This document shows, in pieces, positions 26,088 to 34,280 of a stretch of DNA of 64,000 bases; position 1 is the first letter of the stretch; every line of letters begins with the position of its first letter. A model generated the notes under the pieces. That model saw only the letters and a list, made by a program, of their open reading frames with translations. It was not told where the DNA came from and ran no database searches. A program made the position numbers and the translations under genes. The DNA comes from Putridiphycobacter sp045107045 (GTDB lineage Bacteria; Bacteroidota; Bacteroidia; Flavobacteriales_D; Crocinitomicaceae), in assembly GCA_045107045.1 (NCBI GenBank), contig JBGCFR010000017.1:70916-134915 (forward strand), in the 5' to 3' direction.

Positions 26088-28028
26088 ATGATTAATATTA
26101 CTTTACCTGATGGTGCAGTAAAAGCAGTTGAAAAAGGAACGAGCGCACTAGATATTGCAAAAAGTATTAGTGAGGGTTTGGCTAGGAATGTGCTGGCTGC
26201 TGAAGTGAATGGAGAGGTTGTAGATGCCTTCGGTCCCATTAATGAGGATTCAGATTTAAAACTATTAACTTGGAATGATTCAGATGGAAAAAATGTAATG
26301 TGGCATTCATCAGCTCATTTAATGGCTGAAGCTATCGAAGCACTATACCCTGGAACAAAATTAGCCATTGGTCCGCCAATTGCAAATGGTTTTTATTATG
26401 ATATTGATTTAGGTGAACATCACATTAGTGATGAAGATTTACCAAAAATCGAGAAAAAGATGTCTGAGTTGGCAAAACAAAAAAACCAATTTATTAAGCA
26501 GTCTGTTTCGAAAGCTGATGCCTTAAAATATTTTACGGATAAAGGGGATGAATATAAATTGGAGTTAATTGATGGTTTGGAGGATGGAAGTATTACTTTT
26601 TATACTCAAGGGGGCTTTACTGATTTGTGCAGAGGTCCTCATTTGCCTCACACTGGCTTTATTAAAGCAATCAAGTTGACTTCTATTGCTGGAGCATACT
26701 GGAGAGGAGATGAAACTAGAAAGCAATTGACACGAATTTATGGAATTACCTTTCCAAAAAATAAAGAACTTACAGAATACTTAGAATTAGTTGAAGAAGC
26801 GAAAAAGCGTGATCACAGGAAACTTGGAAAAGAATTAGAACTATTTACTTTTTCTCAAAATGTCGGACAAGGCTTGCCTTTATGGCTTCCAAAAGGGGCA
26901 GCTTTAAGGGCTAGATTAGAAGATTTTTTGAAGAAAGCGCAAAAAAAAGATGGTTACCAACAAGTGATGACGCCACATATTGGACATAAAAACCTATATA
27001 TAACTTCTGGACATTACGAAAAGTATGGCGAGGATTCTTTTCAGCCAATAACTACACCTCACGAAGGAGAGGAGTTTTTGTTAAAGCCAATGAATTGTCC
27101 TCATCACTGCGAAATTTTTAAATCGTCACCAAAGTCATACAAAGACTTACCAGTTAGGTATTCTGAATTTGGAACGGTTTACAGATATGAACAAAGTGGG
27201 GAGCTCCATGGTTTAACTCGTGTCCGCTCGTTTACTCAAGATGACGCTCACTTATTTTGCACAGCAGATCAGGTTAAAGAAGAGTTTAAAAAGGTAATTG
27301 ACCTAGTATTGTACATATTCAAGACATTGTCTTTTAATGATTTTAAAGCTCAAATTTCATTGCGTGATCCAGAAAATAAATCTAAATATATTGGGTCAGA
27401 TGAGAATTGGGCTAAAGCGGAGACAGCTATAATTGAAGCTTCTGAAGAAAAAGGATTACCTACTGTTGTTGAATATGGTGAAGCAGCCTTCTATGGTCCA
27501 AAACTAGACTTTATGGTAAAGGATGCTTTAGGTAGAGAATGGCAACTAGGAACCATTCAAGTAGATTATAACCTGCCTGAAAGATTTGAATTAGAGTATG
27601 TTGGTGCTGATAATGAGCGGCATAGGCCAGTTATGATTCACCGTGCTCCATTTGGTTCTATGGAACGTTTTGTAGCGGTTTTACTGGAGCATTGTGCCGG
27701 AAATTTCCCACTTTGGTTAGTTGAAGATCAGTTTGCAATTCTTCCAATTAGTGAAAAATTCAATGATTATGCGAAAAATGTTTTAAGTTTTCTAAATAAT
27801 TCCGATATTCGCGGATTCGTTGATGATAGGAATGAGAAGGCTGGAAAGAAAATTAGAGACAATGAGGTGAAAAAAGTTCCTTATATGTTAATAGTTGGAG
27901 CAAACGAAGAAGAAGCAAATACAGTGTCAGTAAGAAAGCATGGTGAAGGGGATTTAGGAGCAATGACAATGGATGCGTTTATAAATTTAGTAAATGAAGA
28001 AGTGAATAAAGCATTAGAAGTAAAATAA
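26088..28028 (+). CDS. thrS: threonyl-tRNA synthetase
   Basis: This 646-residue cytoplasmic class II enzyme charges tRNA-Thr. The start is ATG 26088 (MINITLPDGAVKAVEKG), which begins the N-terminal TGS domain. The longer frame from TTG 26031 runs through the promoter and terminator and is rejected. The editing domain follows. Then the catalytic core has the zinc-site NCPHHCEIF near residue 334, RYEQSGELHGLTRVRSFTQDD as motif 2 region, and MIHRAPFGSMERF as motif 3 near 515. The last ~100 residues are the anticodon-binding domain (QFAILPISEKF onward). It is the first gene of the operon; infC starts 22 bp after the stop. Confidence 0.97.
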   Translation: MINITLPDGAVKAVEKGTSALDIAKSISEGLARNVLAAEVNGEVVDAFGPINEDSDLKLLTWNDSDGKNVMWHSSAHLMAEAIEALYPGTKLAIGPPIANGFYYDIDLGEHHISDEDLPKIEKKMSELAKQKNQFIKQSVSKADALKYFTDKGDEYKLELIDGLEDGSITFYTQGGFTDLCRGPHLPHTGFIKAIKLTSIAGAYWRGDETRKQLTRIYGITFPKNKELTEYLELVEEAKKRDHRKLGKELELFTFSQNVGQGLPLWLPKGAALRARLEDFLKKAQKKDGYQQVMTPHIGHKNLYITSGHYEKYGEDSFQPITTPHEGEEFLLKPMNCPHHCEIFKSSPKSYKDLPVRYSEFGTVYRYEQSGELHGLTRVRSFTQDDAHLFCTADQVKEEFKKVIDLVLYIFKTLSFNDFKAQISLRDPENKSKYIGSDENWAKAETAIIEASEEKGLPTVVEYGEAAFYGPKLDFMVKDALGREWQLGTIQVDYNLPERFELEYVGADNERHRPVMIHRAPFGSMERFVAVLLEHCAGNFPLWLVEDQFAILPISEKFNDYAKNVLSFLNNSDIRGFVDDRNEKAGKKIRDNEVKKVPYMLIVGANEEEANTVSVRKHGEGDLGAMTMDAFINLVNEEVNKALEVK

Positions 28029-28030
28029 TT

Positions 28031-28040
28031 AAGAAAGGAG
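28031..28040 (+). promoter_or_regulatory. ribosome binding site that fixes the infC ATA start
   Basis: AAGAAAGGAG ends 10 nt before ATA 28051. Such a strong Shine-Dalgarno sequence is unusual in this window, where most leaders are plain AT-rich. Confidence 0.75.
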
Positions 28041-28050
28041 TAACGAAGCT

Positions 28051-28602
28051 ATAGCAATAAAAAGAAGAAATACAGGAAGAAGACCTTTTAAAAAGGAAGA
28101 GCCCTATAAAGTTAATGAACTTATTCGTGCACGTGAGGTACGTTTAGTTGGGGAAGATGGAGCTGAGGTTTTATCCTTAAGTGCTGCATTAGAAAAAGCA
28201 AATCAAGCGGATTTAGATTTGGTTGAAATTTCACCAAATGCCAATCCACCAGTTTGTAAGATAATTGACTATAAAAAGTTTTTGTTCGAGCAAAAGAAAA
28301 AACAAAAAGAGCTTAAGTCAAGACAATCAAAAGTAACAATTAAAGAAATACGATTTGGACCAAATACAGAAGACCATGATTTTCAATTTAAATTGAAACA
28401 TGCCAAAGGTTTTTTAACCGAAGGAGCAAAAGTGAAGGCTTTTGTGTTTTTTAAAGGGCGTTCTATTGTGTTTAAAGATAGAGGATCAATATTATTGTTG
28501 AAATTCGCACAGGAATTAGAGGATTATGGAGTGATCGAACAAATGCCGAAGTTAGAAGGTAAAAAAATGATCATGATGATTAATCCTAAGAAAAAAAGCT
28601 AA
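28051..28602 (+). CDS. infC: translation initiation factor IF-3, with ATA start codon
   Basis: IF-3 binds the 30S subunit and checks the start codon. The protein from 28051 reads MAIKRRNTGRRPFKKEEPYK, then LIRAREVRLVGEDGAE, LDLVEISPNANPPVCKI, RFGPNTEDHDFQFK and FVFFKGRSIVF, the complete two-domain family pattern, 183 residues. The frame is closed by TAA at 28030. Between it and the TTG at 28219, which lies inside the conserved LDLVEI motif, there is no ATG, GTG or TTG. The ATA at 28051 is preceded by AAGAAAGGAG (28031-28040), a good ribosome binding site. Rare start codons in infC are known from E. coli (AUU) and allow self-regulation. Confidence 0.93.
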   Translation: MAIKRRNTGRRPFKKEEPYKVNELIRAREVRLVGEDGAEVLSLSAALEKANQADLDLVEISPNANPPVCKIIDYKKFLFEQKKKQKELKSRQSKVTIKEIRFGPNTEDHDFQFKLKHAKGFLTEGAKVKAFVFFKGRSIVFKDRGSILLLKFAQELEDYGVIEQMPKLEGKKMIMMINPKKKS

Positions 28603-28631
28603 AAAAGGGTAAAAATTAAATTTAGAAAGAG

Positions 28632-28826
28632 ATGCCTAAAATGAAAACAAAATCTAGTGCCAAAAAACGTTTTAAAGTAACGGGTACTGGAAAATTAAAA
28701 AGAAAGCATGCTTTTAAGAGTCACATTTTGACGAAAAAAGCAAAGAAAAGAAAAGCTAGATTAACAAAGGCTGGATTAGTTCATAAATCAGATGCAGCTA
28801 ATATCAGACAACAATTGTGTATCTAA
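28632..28826 (+). CDS. rpmI: 50S ribosomal protein L35
   Basis: This 64-residue, very basic protein starts MPKMKTKSSAKKRFKVTGTG and continues KRKHAFKSHILTKK, the full L35 signature. The length is typical. It sits 29 bp after infC and before rplT, the conserved order. It is a component of the large ribosomal subunit. Confidence 0.97.
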   Translation: MPKMKTKSSAKKRFKVTGTGKLKRKHAFKSHILTKKAKKRKARLTKAGLVHKSDAANIRQQLCI

Positions 28827-28835
28827 CTAAATTAA

Positions 28836-28852
28836 TTCTGTAAAGTACAGAA
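28836..28852 (+). promoter_or_regulatory. small hairpin in the rpmI-rplT spacer
   Basis: TTCTGTA-AAG-TACAGAA is a perfect 7-bp stem in the 107-bp spacer. There is no T-run, so it may be a structured leader rather than a terminator. L20 is known to repress this operon in other bacteria by binding mRNA structures; a link here is only inferred. Confidence 0.35.
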
Positions 28853-28933
28853 GGTTATTGTTATAAACCCGGTAATGTAGTACAAAAGAATATTGCTTGA
28901 CGATATCACTCATTATCAAAAAACTTAAAAATT

Positions 28934-29278
28934 ATGCCAAGATCGGTAAACGTAGTAGCAGCAAGAGCACGAAGAAAAAAAGTGATGAAGCTGGCCAAAG
29001 GTTACTTTGGAAGAAGAAAAAATGTATGGACAGTAGCTAAAAATGCTGTTGAAAAAGGTTTAGGATATGCTTATGTAGGTCGTAAACAAAAGAAAAGAAA
29101 TTTTAGAGCGCTTTGGATTCAAAGAATTAACGCTGGGGTTCGTCCTCATGGTATGAGCTATTCTCAGTTTATGGGAAAAGTAAATGCTAAAGGTGTTAAA
29201 TTAAACAGAAAAGTATTGGCTGATTTAGCAATGAATCATCCTGATGCATTTAAAGCTGTTGTAGATTCAGTAAAATAA
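28934..29278 (+). CDS. rplT: 50S ribosomal protein L20
   Basis: This 114-residue basic protein begins MPRSVNVVAARARRKKVMK and contains AKGYFGRRKNVWTVAKNAVEKG, RNFRALWIQRINAG and the conserved YSQFMGKV. The length and sequence are normal for L20, which binds 23S rRNA early in assembly. It is the last gene of the thrS operon, followed by a hairpin terminator. Confidence 0.98.
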   Translation: MPRSVNVVAARARRKKVMKLAKGYFGRRKNVWTVAKNAVEKGLGYAYVGRKQKKRNFRALWIQRINAGVRPHGMSYSQFMGKVNAKGVKLNRKVLADLAMNHPDAFKAVVDSVK

Positions 29279-29305
29279 TAATTAAAATCTTTTACCTTTT
29301 TAGCG

Positions 29306-29336
29306 AAAGCCGTTAGTCTCAGACTAATGGCTTTTT
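29306..29336 (+). terminator. terminator of the thrS-rplT operon
   Basis: AAAGCCGTTAGTCT pairs with AGACTAATGGCTTT with one G-T pair; a T-run follows. Confidence 0.85.
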
Positions 29337-29345
29337 TCGTTTTAT

Positions 29346-30185
29346 ATGGTATATTTGAATTCATATTCATCCTATCTCTTGAGCGTTAAAAAAGCAGCAT
29401 ATTTTAAGATTCTTGGTATTTCGCCAACTACTGACAGTTCAGTTATAAAAAAAGCATATAGAAAAAAAGCTTTTCAATATCATCCCGACCGTAATAAACT
29501 AGCAAGCGCTCATGAGAAGTTTATTCAACTCACTGAGGCCTATGAAAGTCTAATGGATCCGCCTAAAGCGAAAGTGTCATCACGTTTTGCAAGTCAAAAA
29601 ACAGCTGAAGAAGTGTTGGCTGAACGAATGAGGGCTGCAAGAGAACGGTATCAACAGGCTAGAAAAAAGGAGGAAAAGGAAGAAGTTGAATATTTTCAAA
29701 TGTTAACTACTGGAATTAAAGGATTGCTTTTTAAAATCCTTAGTGTGGTGGCTTTATTATTGGCTATGCTGTGGTTAGTGGACTATCATGTTTTAGATCA
29801 TGAAATTTATTCATTTAGAGGTGAGCCAACTAATGTTTATGGAGATTATATTTCGTATTATATTAAAGGGGCAGAGTACTCCTTTCCGAAGTCAAAATTA
29901 TCGGGAGGATATCACTTGGAGGCAGATGTGCATTTTTCTTCCTTATTTGGAGATTTATTGAATGTGCAGAAGCTTGTTGTTCAAAATGGTGTCCGTTTGA
30001 AGGAGGTTGTCGCGCCATCATTTAGTTTTGCGCAAGCATATCCGTTTTTTATTGCGTTCTTTTTGTTGCCATTTATAACTTTTGTGTTTCGTCGGTCTAG
30101 TGTTGCTTTTACGGCGTCTTATTTGTTTTGCATCAGTTTTGTGGCTTTTATGTTGCTCTTTAGGGTGGTAAGTTTGCTTGTTTAG
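29346..30185 (+). CDS. membrane-anchored J-domain protein
   Basis: This is a 279-residue protein. Residues about 17-75 are a J domain (AAYFKILGISPTTDSSVIKKAY, then QYHPDRNK with the essential HPD, and FIQLTEAYESLMDP). A charged linker follows, then one hydrophobic helix near 128-147 and two more near the C-terminus (AYPFFIAFFLLPFITFVF; SYLFCISFVAFMLLF). It is expected to recruit DnaK to the inner membrane. The start is uncertain: ATG 29346 overlaps a TATATTTG promoter-like element (29350-29357), so a TTG at 29379 (SVKKAAYFKILG follows) may be used instead. Late codons appear richer in GTT/TTG/GCG than in neighbours. Confidence 0.8.
   Translation: MVYLNSYSSYLLSVKKAAYFKILGISPTTDSSVIKKAYRKKAFQYHPDRNKLASAHEKFIQLTEAYESLMDPPKAKVSSRFASQKTAEEVLAERMRAARERYQQARKKEEKEEVEYFQMLTTGIKGLLFKILSVVALLLAMLWLVDYHVLDHEIYSFRGEPTNVYGDYISYYIKGAEYSFPKSKLSGGYHLEADVHFSSLFGDLLNVQKLVVQNGVRLKEVVAPSFSFAQAYPFFIAFFLLPFITFVFRRSSVAFTASYLFCISFVAFMLLFRVVSLLV
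29350..29357 (+). promoter_or_regulatory. possible -7 element at the start of the J-domain gene
   Basis: TATATTTG matches TAnnTTTG exactly but overlaps the annotated ATG. If real, translation must start later, for example at TTG 29379. Confidence 0.35.
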
Positions 30186-30204
30186 ATAATGCAAGTGTGT
30201 CTTT

Positions 30205-30236
30205 AAGTCTTTTCGCTTTTGTGAAAAGGCTTTTTT
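30205..30236 (+). terminator. probable terminator after the J-domain gene
   Basis: CTTTTC and GAAAAG with flanking partial pairing (AAGTCTTTTC...GAAAAGGCTT) form an imperfect hairpin followed by seven T residues. Confidence 0.6.
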
Positions 30237-30290
30237 TACGTCAAAATTTTAATGATTAATATTGCTGAATGCAACAGTTGTTCACAATTG

Positions 30291-30305
30291 CCCACTTTTT
30301 ACCAC
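30291..30305 (-). promoter_or_regulatory. distal MraZ-box-like site, inverted
   Basis: On the minus strand this reads GTGGTAAAAAGTGGG, identical to the proximal site at 30410-30424. It contains two TGG(K) half-boxes 10 bp apart. It lies ~165 bp upstream of mraZ in a 286-bp gap that otherwise shows only AT-rich sequence. Confidence 0.5.
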
Positions 30306-30409
30306 TAATTAGAAATGTATCTTAAGTCTTTATTAATAGTGTTTTTGTAACCTTATTCATTAGAAAAATTATATTGACACTTTCAAAAGTTATCAACAGA
30401 TTGACTTTT

Positions 30410-30426
30410 GTGGTAAAAAGTGGGGG
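30410..30426 (+). promoter_or_regulatory. proximal MraZ-box-like site upstream of mraZ
   Basis: GTGGTAAAAAGTGGGGG has TGGT and TGGG starting exactly 10 bp apart. MraZ in E. coli binds TGGGN repeats with a 10-bp period upstream of its own gene, so this is a candidate autoregulatory operator. It sits between a TTG at 30408 and the -7-like element at 30435. Confidence 0.6.
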
Positions 30427-30434
30427 AAATTCAA

Positions 30435-30442
30435 TATCTTTA
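30435..30442 (+). promoter_or_regulatory. -7-like element of the dcw operon
   Basis: TATCTTTA is a near match to TAnnTTTG, 29 nt before the mraZ ATG and just downstream of the proximal MraZ box. Confidence 0.4.
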
Positions 30443-30471
30443 CATCTTCAATAGGTAAACTAAATCGATAC

Positions 30472-30933
30472 ATGGCTGGATTAGTCGGAGAATACGAATG
30501 TAAATTGGATGCAAAAGGGCGTTTTTTATTCCCTTCTGGTCTAAGAAAGCAATTGTCTCCAGAGGCCAATGAAACGTTTATGATGAACAAAGGTTTCGAA
30601 AACTGCCTAACATTGTATCCACAAAATGAATGGGACAAAGTAAGTGTTAGGTTGTCAAAGTTGAATTTATTTAAGCCTAAAAATAGAATGTTTTATAGGT
30701 TGTTCCATCAAGGAGCTAAGCAATTAGGTCTTGATAATGCAGGACGAGTTCTAGTACCTGCGGATTTATTGAAAAGAATTGGGTTGTCACGTGAGATTAT
30801 GTTAACGGCATATAATGATAGGGTAGAAATCTGGAGTAAGGAGGAATACCTATCTGTTATGGATGATAGTATGACTGATTTCGCGGATTTAGCTGATGAG
30901 GTAATGGGTGAAATTGATAATGACAATGAATAA
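30472..30933 (+). CDS. mraZ: transcriptional regulator MraZ
   Basis: This 153-residue protein is the AbrB-fold regulator at the head of dcw clusters. It shows two SpoVT/AbrB-like repeats: GEYECKLDAKGRFLFPSGLRK near the start and QLGLDNAGRVLVPADLLKR near residue 85. Both carry the family's D-x-x-G-R-hydrophobic-x-hydrophobic-P pattern. It forms rings that bind TGGG-type repeats upstream of its own gene. The end overlaps rsmH by 8 bp. Candidate boxes are found at 30410 and, inverted, 30291. Confidence 0.96.
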   Translation: MAGLVGEYECKLDAKGRFLFPSGLRKQLSPEANETFMMNKGFENCLTLYPQNEWDKVSVRLSKLNLFKPKNRMFYRLFHQGAKQLGLDNAGRVLVPADLLKRIGLSREIMLTAYNDRVEIWSKEEYLSVMDDSMTDFADLADEVMGEIDNDNE

Positions 30934-31837
30934 TGAATATCATATCCCTGTTTTGTTCAATGAGTGCATTGAAGCCTTAAACTTGGCTAATGGGAAAGTG
31001 TTTGTTGATGCTACTTATGGTGGAGGGGGTCATTCAAAAGCAATCCTTAAAGACTTGTCAAAAGATGCTGTATTAGTAGCTTTTGATCAAGATGAAGACG
31101 CTTTGGCAAATGTGGTTGAAGATGAAAAATTACTTTTTGTTAATGCCAATTTTAGATTCCTAAAAAACTTCTTGAAGTACTATGAGCTCTCTGAAGTTGA
31201 TGGTGTGCTAGCCGATTTAGGTGTGTCCTCACATCAGTTTGATGTAGGTGAACGTGGTTTCTCAATCCGCACAGATGCGAAGTTAGATATGAGAATGAAT
31301 CAAAAAGCAGATTTATCAGCTCATGATGTTGTGAATGGTTATCAGGCATCTGACTTGTATCGAATTTTTAATAGTTATGCAGATCTCAAAAATGTAAAAA
31401 AATTAGTGCATAAAATACTAACCACTAGGCAGGATTCTCCCATTCATACCACCAGTGATTTAGTTAATTTAATTAGCCCATTAGTTATTGGAAAGAAGTT
31501 AAATCAGTTTTTAGCACAAGTTTTTCAGGCGATTAGAATAGAGGTAAATGATGAGATGGGAGCTTTAGAGGATTTGCTTGAGCAAGCAGCGGATGTTTTA
31601 AAGCCGGGAGGACGATTAGTAGTGATGTCTTATCATTCTATTGAGGATAGGTTGGTTAAGAATTTTATTCGCACAGGTAGATTTGATGGTGTATTGGATA
31701 AAGATTTGTACGGCAATGTTATTAAGCCATTGCAGGCAGTGAATAAAAAGCCAATTGTGCCAACTGATAAGGAAAATGAAGTGAATTCAAGAGCTAGAAG
31801 CGCAAAATTAAGAATAGCAATAAAGCCAGTGTTGTGA
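30926..31837 (+). CDS. rsmH: 16S rRNA m4C1402 methyltransferase
   Basis: This 303-residue SAM-dependent enzyme N4-methylates C1402 of 16S rRNA. I choose ATG 30926 (MNNEYHIPVLFNECIEAL); ATG 30920 or GTG 30908 would add only MT or a few residues. Motifs are YGGGGHSKAIL near residue 30, DGVLADLGVSSHQFD near 95, FQAIRIEVNDE near 200 and VMSYHSIEDRLVK near 235. It overlaps mraZ by 8 bp and the following ftsL by 4 bp (GTGA), as in most dcw clusters. Confidence 0.96.
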   Translation: MNNEYHIPVLFNECIEALNLANGKVFVDATYGGGGHSKAILKDLSKDAVLVAFDQDEDALANVVEDEKLLFVNANFRFLKNFLKYYELSEVDGVLADLGVSSHQFDVGERGFSIRTDAKLDMRMNQKADLSAHDVVNGYQASDLYRIFNSYADLKNVKKLVHKILTTRQDSPIHTTSDLVNLISPLVIGKKLNQFLAQVFQAIRIEVNDEMGALEDLLEQAADVLKPGGRLVVMSYHSIEDRLVKNFIRTGRFDGVLDKDLYGNVIKPLQAVNKKPIVPTDKENEVNSRARSAKLRIAIKPVL

Positions 31838-32196
31838 ACGAACTAAAAGATAATAGAACCAAACCTAAAAAAGAAAAGAAGAGAAACTTTGCTAAGGTAA
31901 TGACGGGTGAATTTTTGTCAAGAACGGAAATAATAAATAATATTCCATTTATCTCCTTTCTTGGGTTACTCCTGGTTGTTTTGATTGGATGGGGTTATTA
32001 TACAGAAACGATTGGGAAGAAAGAAGTTCAATTAGAACAAGAGTTAGGGGAATTGAACTCTGAGTTCTTTTCATTAGGTGTTGAGTATAATAAATTAAGC
32101 CGTCAGACACAGGTTTCTGAACGTTTAGAGGATTCAGAATTAAAAGAAAGTTCTATACCACCAAAAAAAATAAAAGTAAAAAAGTATAATTTTTAA
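31834..32196 (+). CDS. ftsL: FtsL-like division protein, GTG start
   Basis: This is a 120-residue protein in the usual ftsL slot between rsmH and ftsI. It has a basic cytoplasmic N-terminus (KPKKEKKRNFAKVM), one transmembrane helix (FISFLGLLLVVLIGWGYY, about residues 40-57) and a periplasmic helical part (KKEVQLEQELGELNSEFFSLG) that could be a coiled coil. FtsL sequences are poorly conserved, so the name rests on topology and position. The start is GTG at 31834, overlapping the rsmH stop as GTGA. FtsL with FtsQ and FtsB activates FtsI/FtsW. Confidence 0.8.
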   Translation: MNELKDNRTKPKKEKKRNFAKVMTGEFLSRTEIINNIPFISFLGLLLVVLIGWGYYTETIGKKEVQLEQELGELNSEFFSLGVEYNKLSRQTQVSERLEDSELKESSIPPKKIKVKKYNF

Positions 32197-34280
32197 TGTC
32201 AAAAAGTAATAACATATCAACAAAGGCTTATGCGCTCTACTTTATTGTAGTCGTGCTTATGTTGGCCGTGTTGGTTAGAGTTGTTATTATTCAAATCGGT
32301 TCGGTTGTGCCTCAAAGTGAAAATGCAACAGTTCAAGTTTTAGATACTAAGTTGGATAGTATTGCACCTTTAAGAGGGAGAATATTGACAGAAGATGGGA
32401 GTGTTTTGGTAACTTCAATACCGCTTTATGATTTGCATATTGACCTAAAAGTAATTGATTCCAATTTGTTTTTTGGAGAGATCGATTCACTGTCCTATCA
32501 TTTGAGTCGACAATTCTCTGACCATACATCTAAGCAATGGGAGGAGAAGTTAAGGCACGCTCGCGCCAAAAATAATCAGTATTTCAGAATTAAAAATAAG
32601 GTTAAATATTCAGTTTACCAAAGTGTAAAAACGTTTCCAATATTAAAAGAAGGTAAATATAAAGGTGGTTTTATAGTAGAACGATACAGTAAATCTCATA
32701 AGCCTCATGGTATTTTGGCTGCTCGTAGTCTAGGGTATGTGCGAGAAGGGATCCAGCCTGTTGGTATTGAAGGTGCCTATGATGAGTATTTGGCAGGTGA
32801 ATATGGAACTATTTTTAAAAAGTACGTAAATGGTTCGTGGAAGCCTGTTTCTGAAAACGTTAAAGACCCAGTAAATGGTGCGGATGTTATAACTGCTATT
32901 GATGTGGATATTCAGGATTTAGCAGAAACGGAATTAATGAAACAAATGAAATATCAAGATGCTGAACATGGTGTTGTTGTCTTGATGGAGGTTCAAACGG
33001 GTTATATAAAGGCAATTGCAAATCTATCTAAAACTAAGGATGGCTCTTTTCAAGAGTCTTATAATCATGCTATTGGAACAAAGTCAGTGCCAGGGTCTAC
33101 CTTTAAGTTAGCATCATTAATGGCTTTGCTTGAGGATAATAAGGCTGATATTGACCAATTGGTGAAAGCATACGGTCAGTATAATTTTTATGAAAGCATT
33201 TTACATGATTCTGATCCAAAAGGGTATGGACAAATTAGCTTGAAGCATGCTTTTGAGTTGTCTTCAAATGTTATTTCTAAAGTGGTTCAAGAGGCTTATC
33301 AAAATGATGAGCAGAAATTTGTTGATAGGTTGAGGTCATTTGGTATTGGTGATCCATTAGGTATAGACTTAAAAGGAGAACCAATTCCAACACTAAATAA
33401 TGAAGGAGAGGGAAGTTGGTCTGGTATATCAGTCCCATGGATGAGTATTGGTTATGAGGTTGAGCAGACACCACTTCAAACTTTAGCATTCTATAATGCA
33501 GTTGCTAATAATGGGCAATTTATAAGACCCTTATTTGTAAAGGAAGTAAGAAAAGATGGAGAGGTTTTGAAGCGGTTTGAAAAAGCAGTTTTGAAAGACG
33601 AAATCTGTTCCAAAAACACCTTAACTAAATTACGAGCTTGTTTAGAAGGGGTTGTTGAAAATGGAACTGGCAGGAAATTACAATCTGCTCATTTCAAAAT
33701 TGCTGGAAAAACTGGAACAGTAAAGCTGTCAAATGATAATCAAGGCTATGGTGAAACGAGTAAGTACCAAGCTTCATTTTGCGGATATTTTCCTGCTGAT
33801 AGACCAAAGTATTCTTGCATAGTGGTTATTGCTGGTCCTACTCAACAAATTTATGGTGCTCAGGTTTCTGGTGTGGTATTTAAAGCAATTGCTGATAAGG
33901 TATATGCTAATTCACTGCAATACCATGAGTCTTTTAACGATAAAAGATCAGATTTAGCAATGCCTTCAGTTAAGTATGGAAGTCGTGAAGATATTGAAAC
34001 TGCATTAAATGAATTAGGAGTTAAATATGTAAATAAAGCCGTAGAAGAGGAGTGGGCGGTAGTGATTGGGAAGCCTGGCAATGTTCAAATTGAAAAAAGA
34101 TATGTTGGTAAAACCAGTGTGCCAAATGTGGTTGGAATGACAATTAATGACGCCGTTCACATTCTCGAAAATAAAGGCTTAAGAGTATTAGTTGAAGGTA
34201 GTGGAGAGGTTAAAAAACAGTCTATTAATCCTGGGAGTAGAATAGTAAAAGGACAACAAATAAAATTGAATTTAGGATGA
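32196..34280 (+). CDS. ftsI: septal penicillin-binding protein (FtsI) with PASTA domain
   Basis: This 694-residue inner-membrane transpeptidase cross-links septal peptidoglycan. One N-terminal membrane helix (ALYFIVVVLMLAVLVRVV) is followed by the pedestal domain (LRGRILTEDGSVLV). The transpeptidase domain has the nucleophile motif STFK near residue 299, SSN near 354 and KTGT near 504. The C-terminal ~60 residues form a PASTA domain (VPNVVGMTINDAVHILENKG), common in Bacteroidota FtsI. The ATG overlaps the ftsL stop by one base and the end overlaps murE by 4 bp. Confidence 0.95.
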   Translation: MSKSNNISTKAYALYFIVVVLMLAVLVRVVIIQIGSVVPQSENATVQVLDTKLDSIAPLRGRILTEDGSVLVTSIPLYDLHIDLKVIDSNLFFGEIDSLSYHLSRQFSDHTSKQWEEKLRHARAKNNQYFRIKNKVKYSVYQSVKTFPILKEGKYKGGFIVERYSKSHKPHGILAARSLGYVREGIQPVGIEGAYDEYLAGEYGTIFKKYVNGSWKPVSENVKDPVNGADVITAIDVDIQDLAETELMKQMKYQDAEHGVVVLMEVQTGYIKAIANLSKTKDGSFQESYNHAIGTKSVPGSTFKLASLMALLEDNKADIDQLVKAYGQYNFYESILHDSDPKGYGQISLKHAFELSSNVISKVVQEAYQNDEQKFVDRLRSFGIGDPLGIDLKGEPIPTLNNEGEGSWSGISVPWMSIGYEVEQTPLQTLAFYNAVANNGQFIRPLFVKEVRKDGEVLKRFEKAVLKDEICSKNTLTKLRACLEGVVENGTGRKLQSAHFKIAGKTGTVKLSNDNQGYGETSKYQASFCGYFPADRPKYSCIVVIAGPTQQIYGAQVSGVVFKAIADKVYANSLQYHESFNDKRSDLAMPSVKYGSREDIETALNELGVKYVNKAVEEEWAVVIGKPGNVQIEKRYVGKTSVPNVVGMTINDAVHILENKGLRVLVEGSGEVKKQSINPGSRIVKGQQIKLNLG

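Noticed and set aside
28219..28602. infC starting at TTG 28219
   Set aside because: This start would lose the conserved IF-3 N-terminal part, which is fully encoded upstream from 28051.
30281..30398. DnaA-box-like 9-mers (TTGTTCACA, TTATCAACA) upstream of mraZ as a replication origin
   Set aside because: Only two imperfect boxes, no cluster, no AT-rich unwinding repeats or dnaA nearby.
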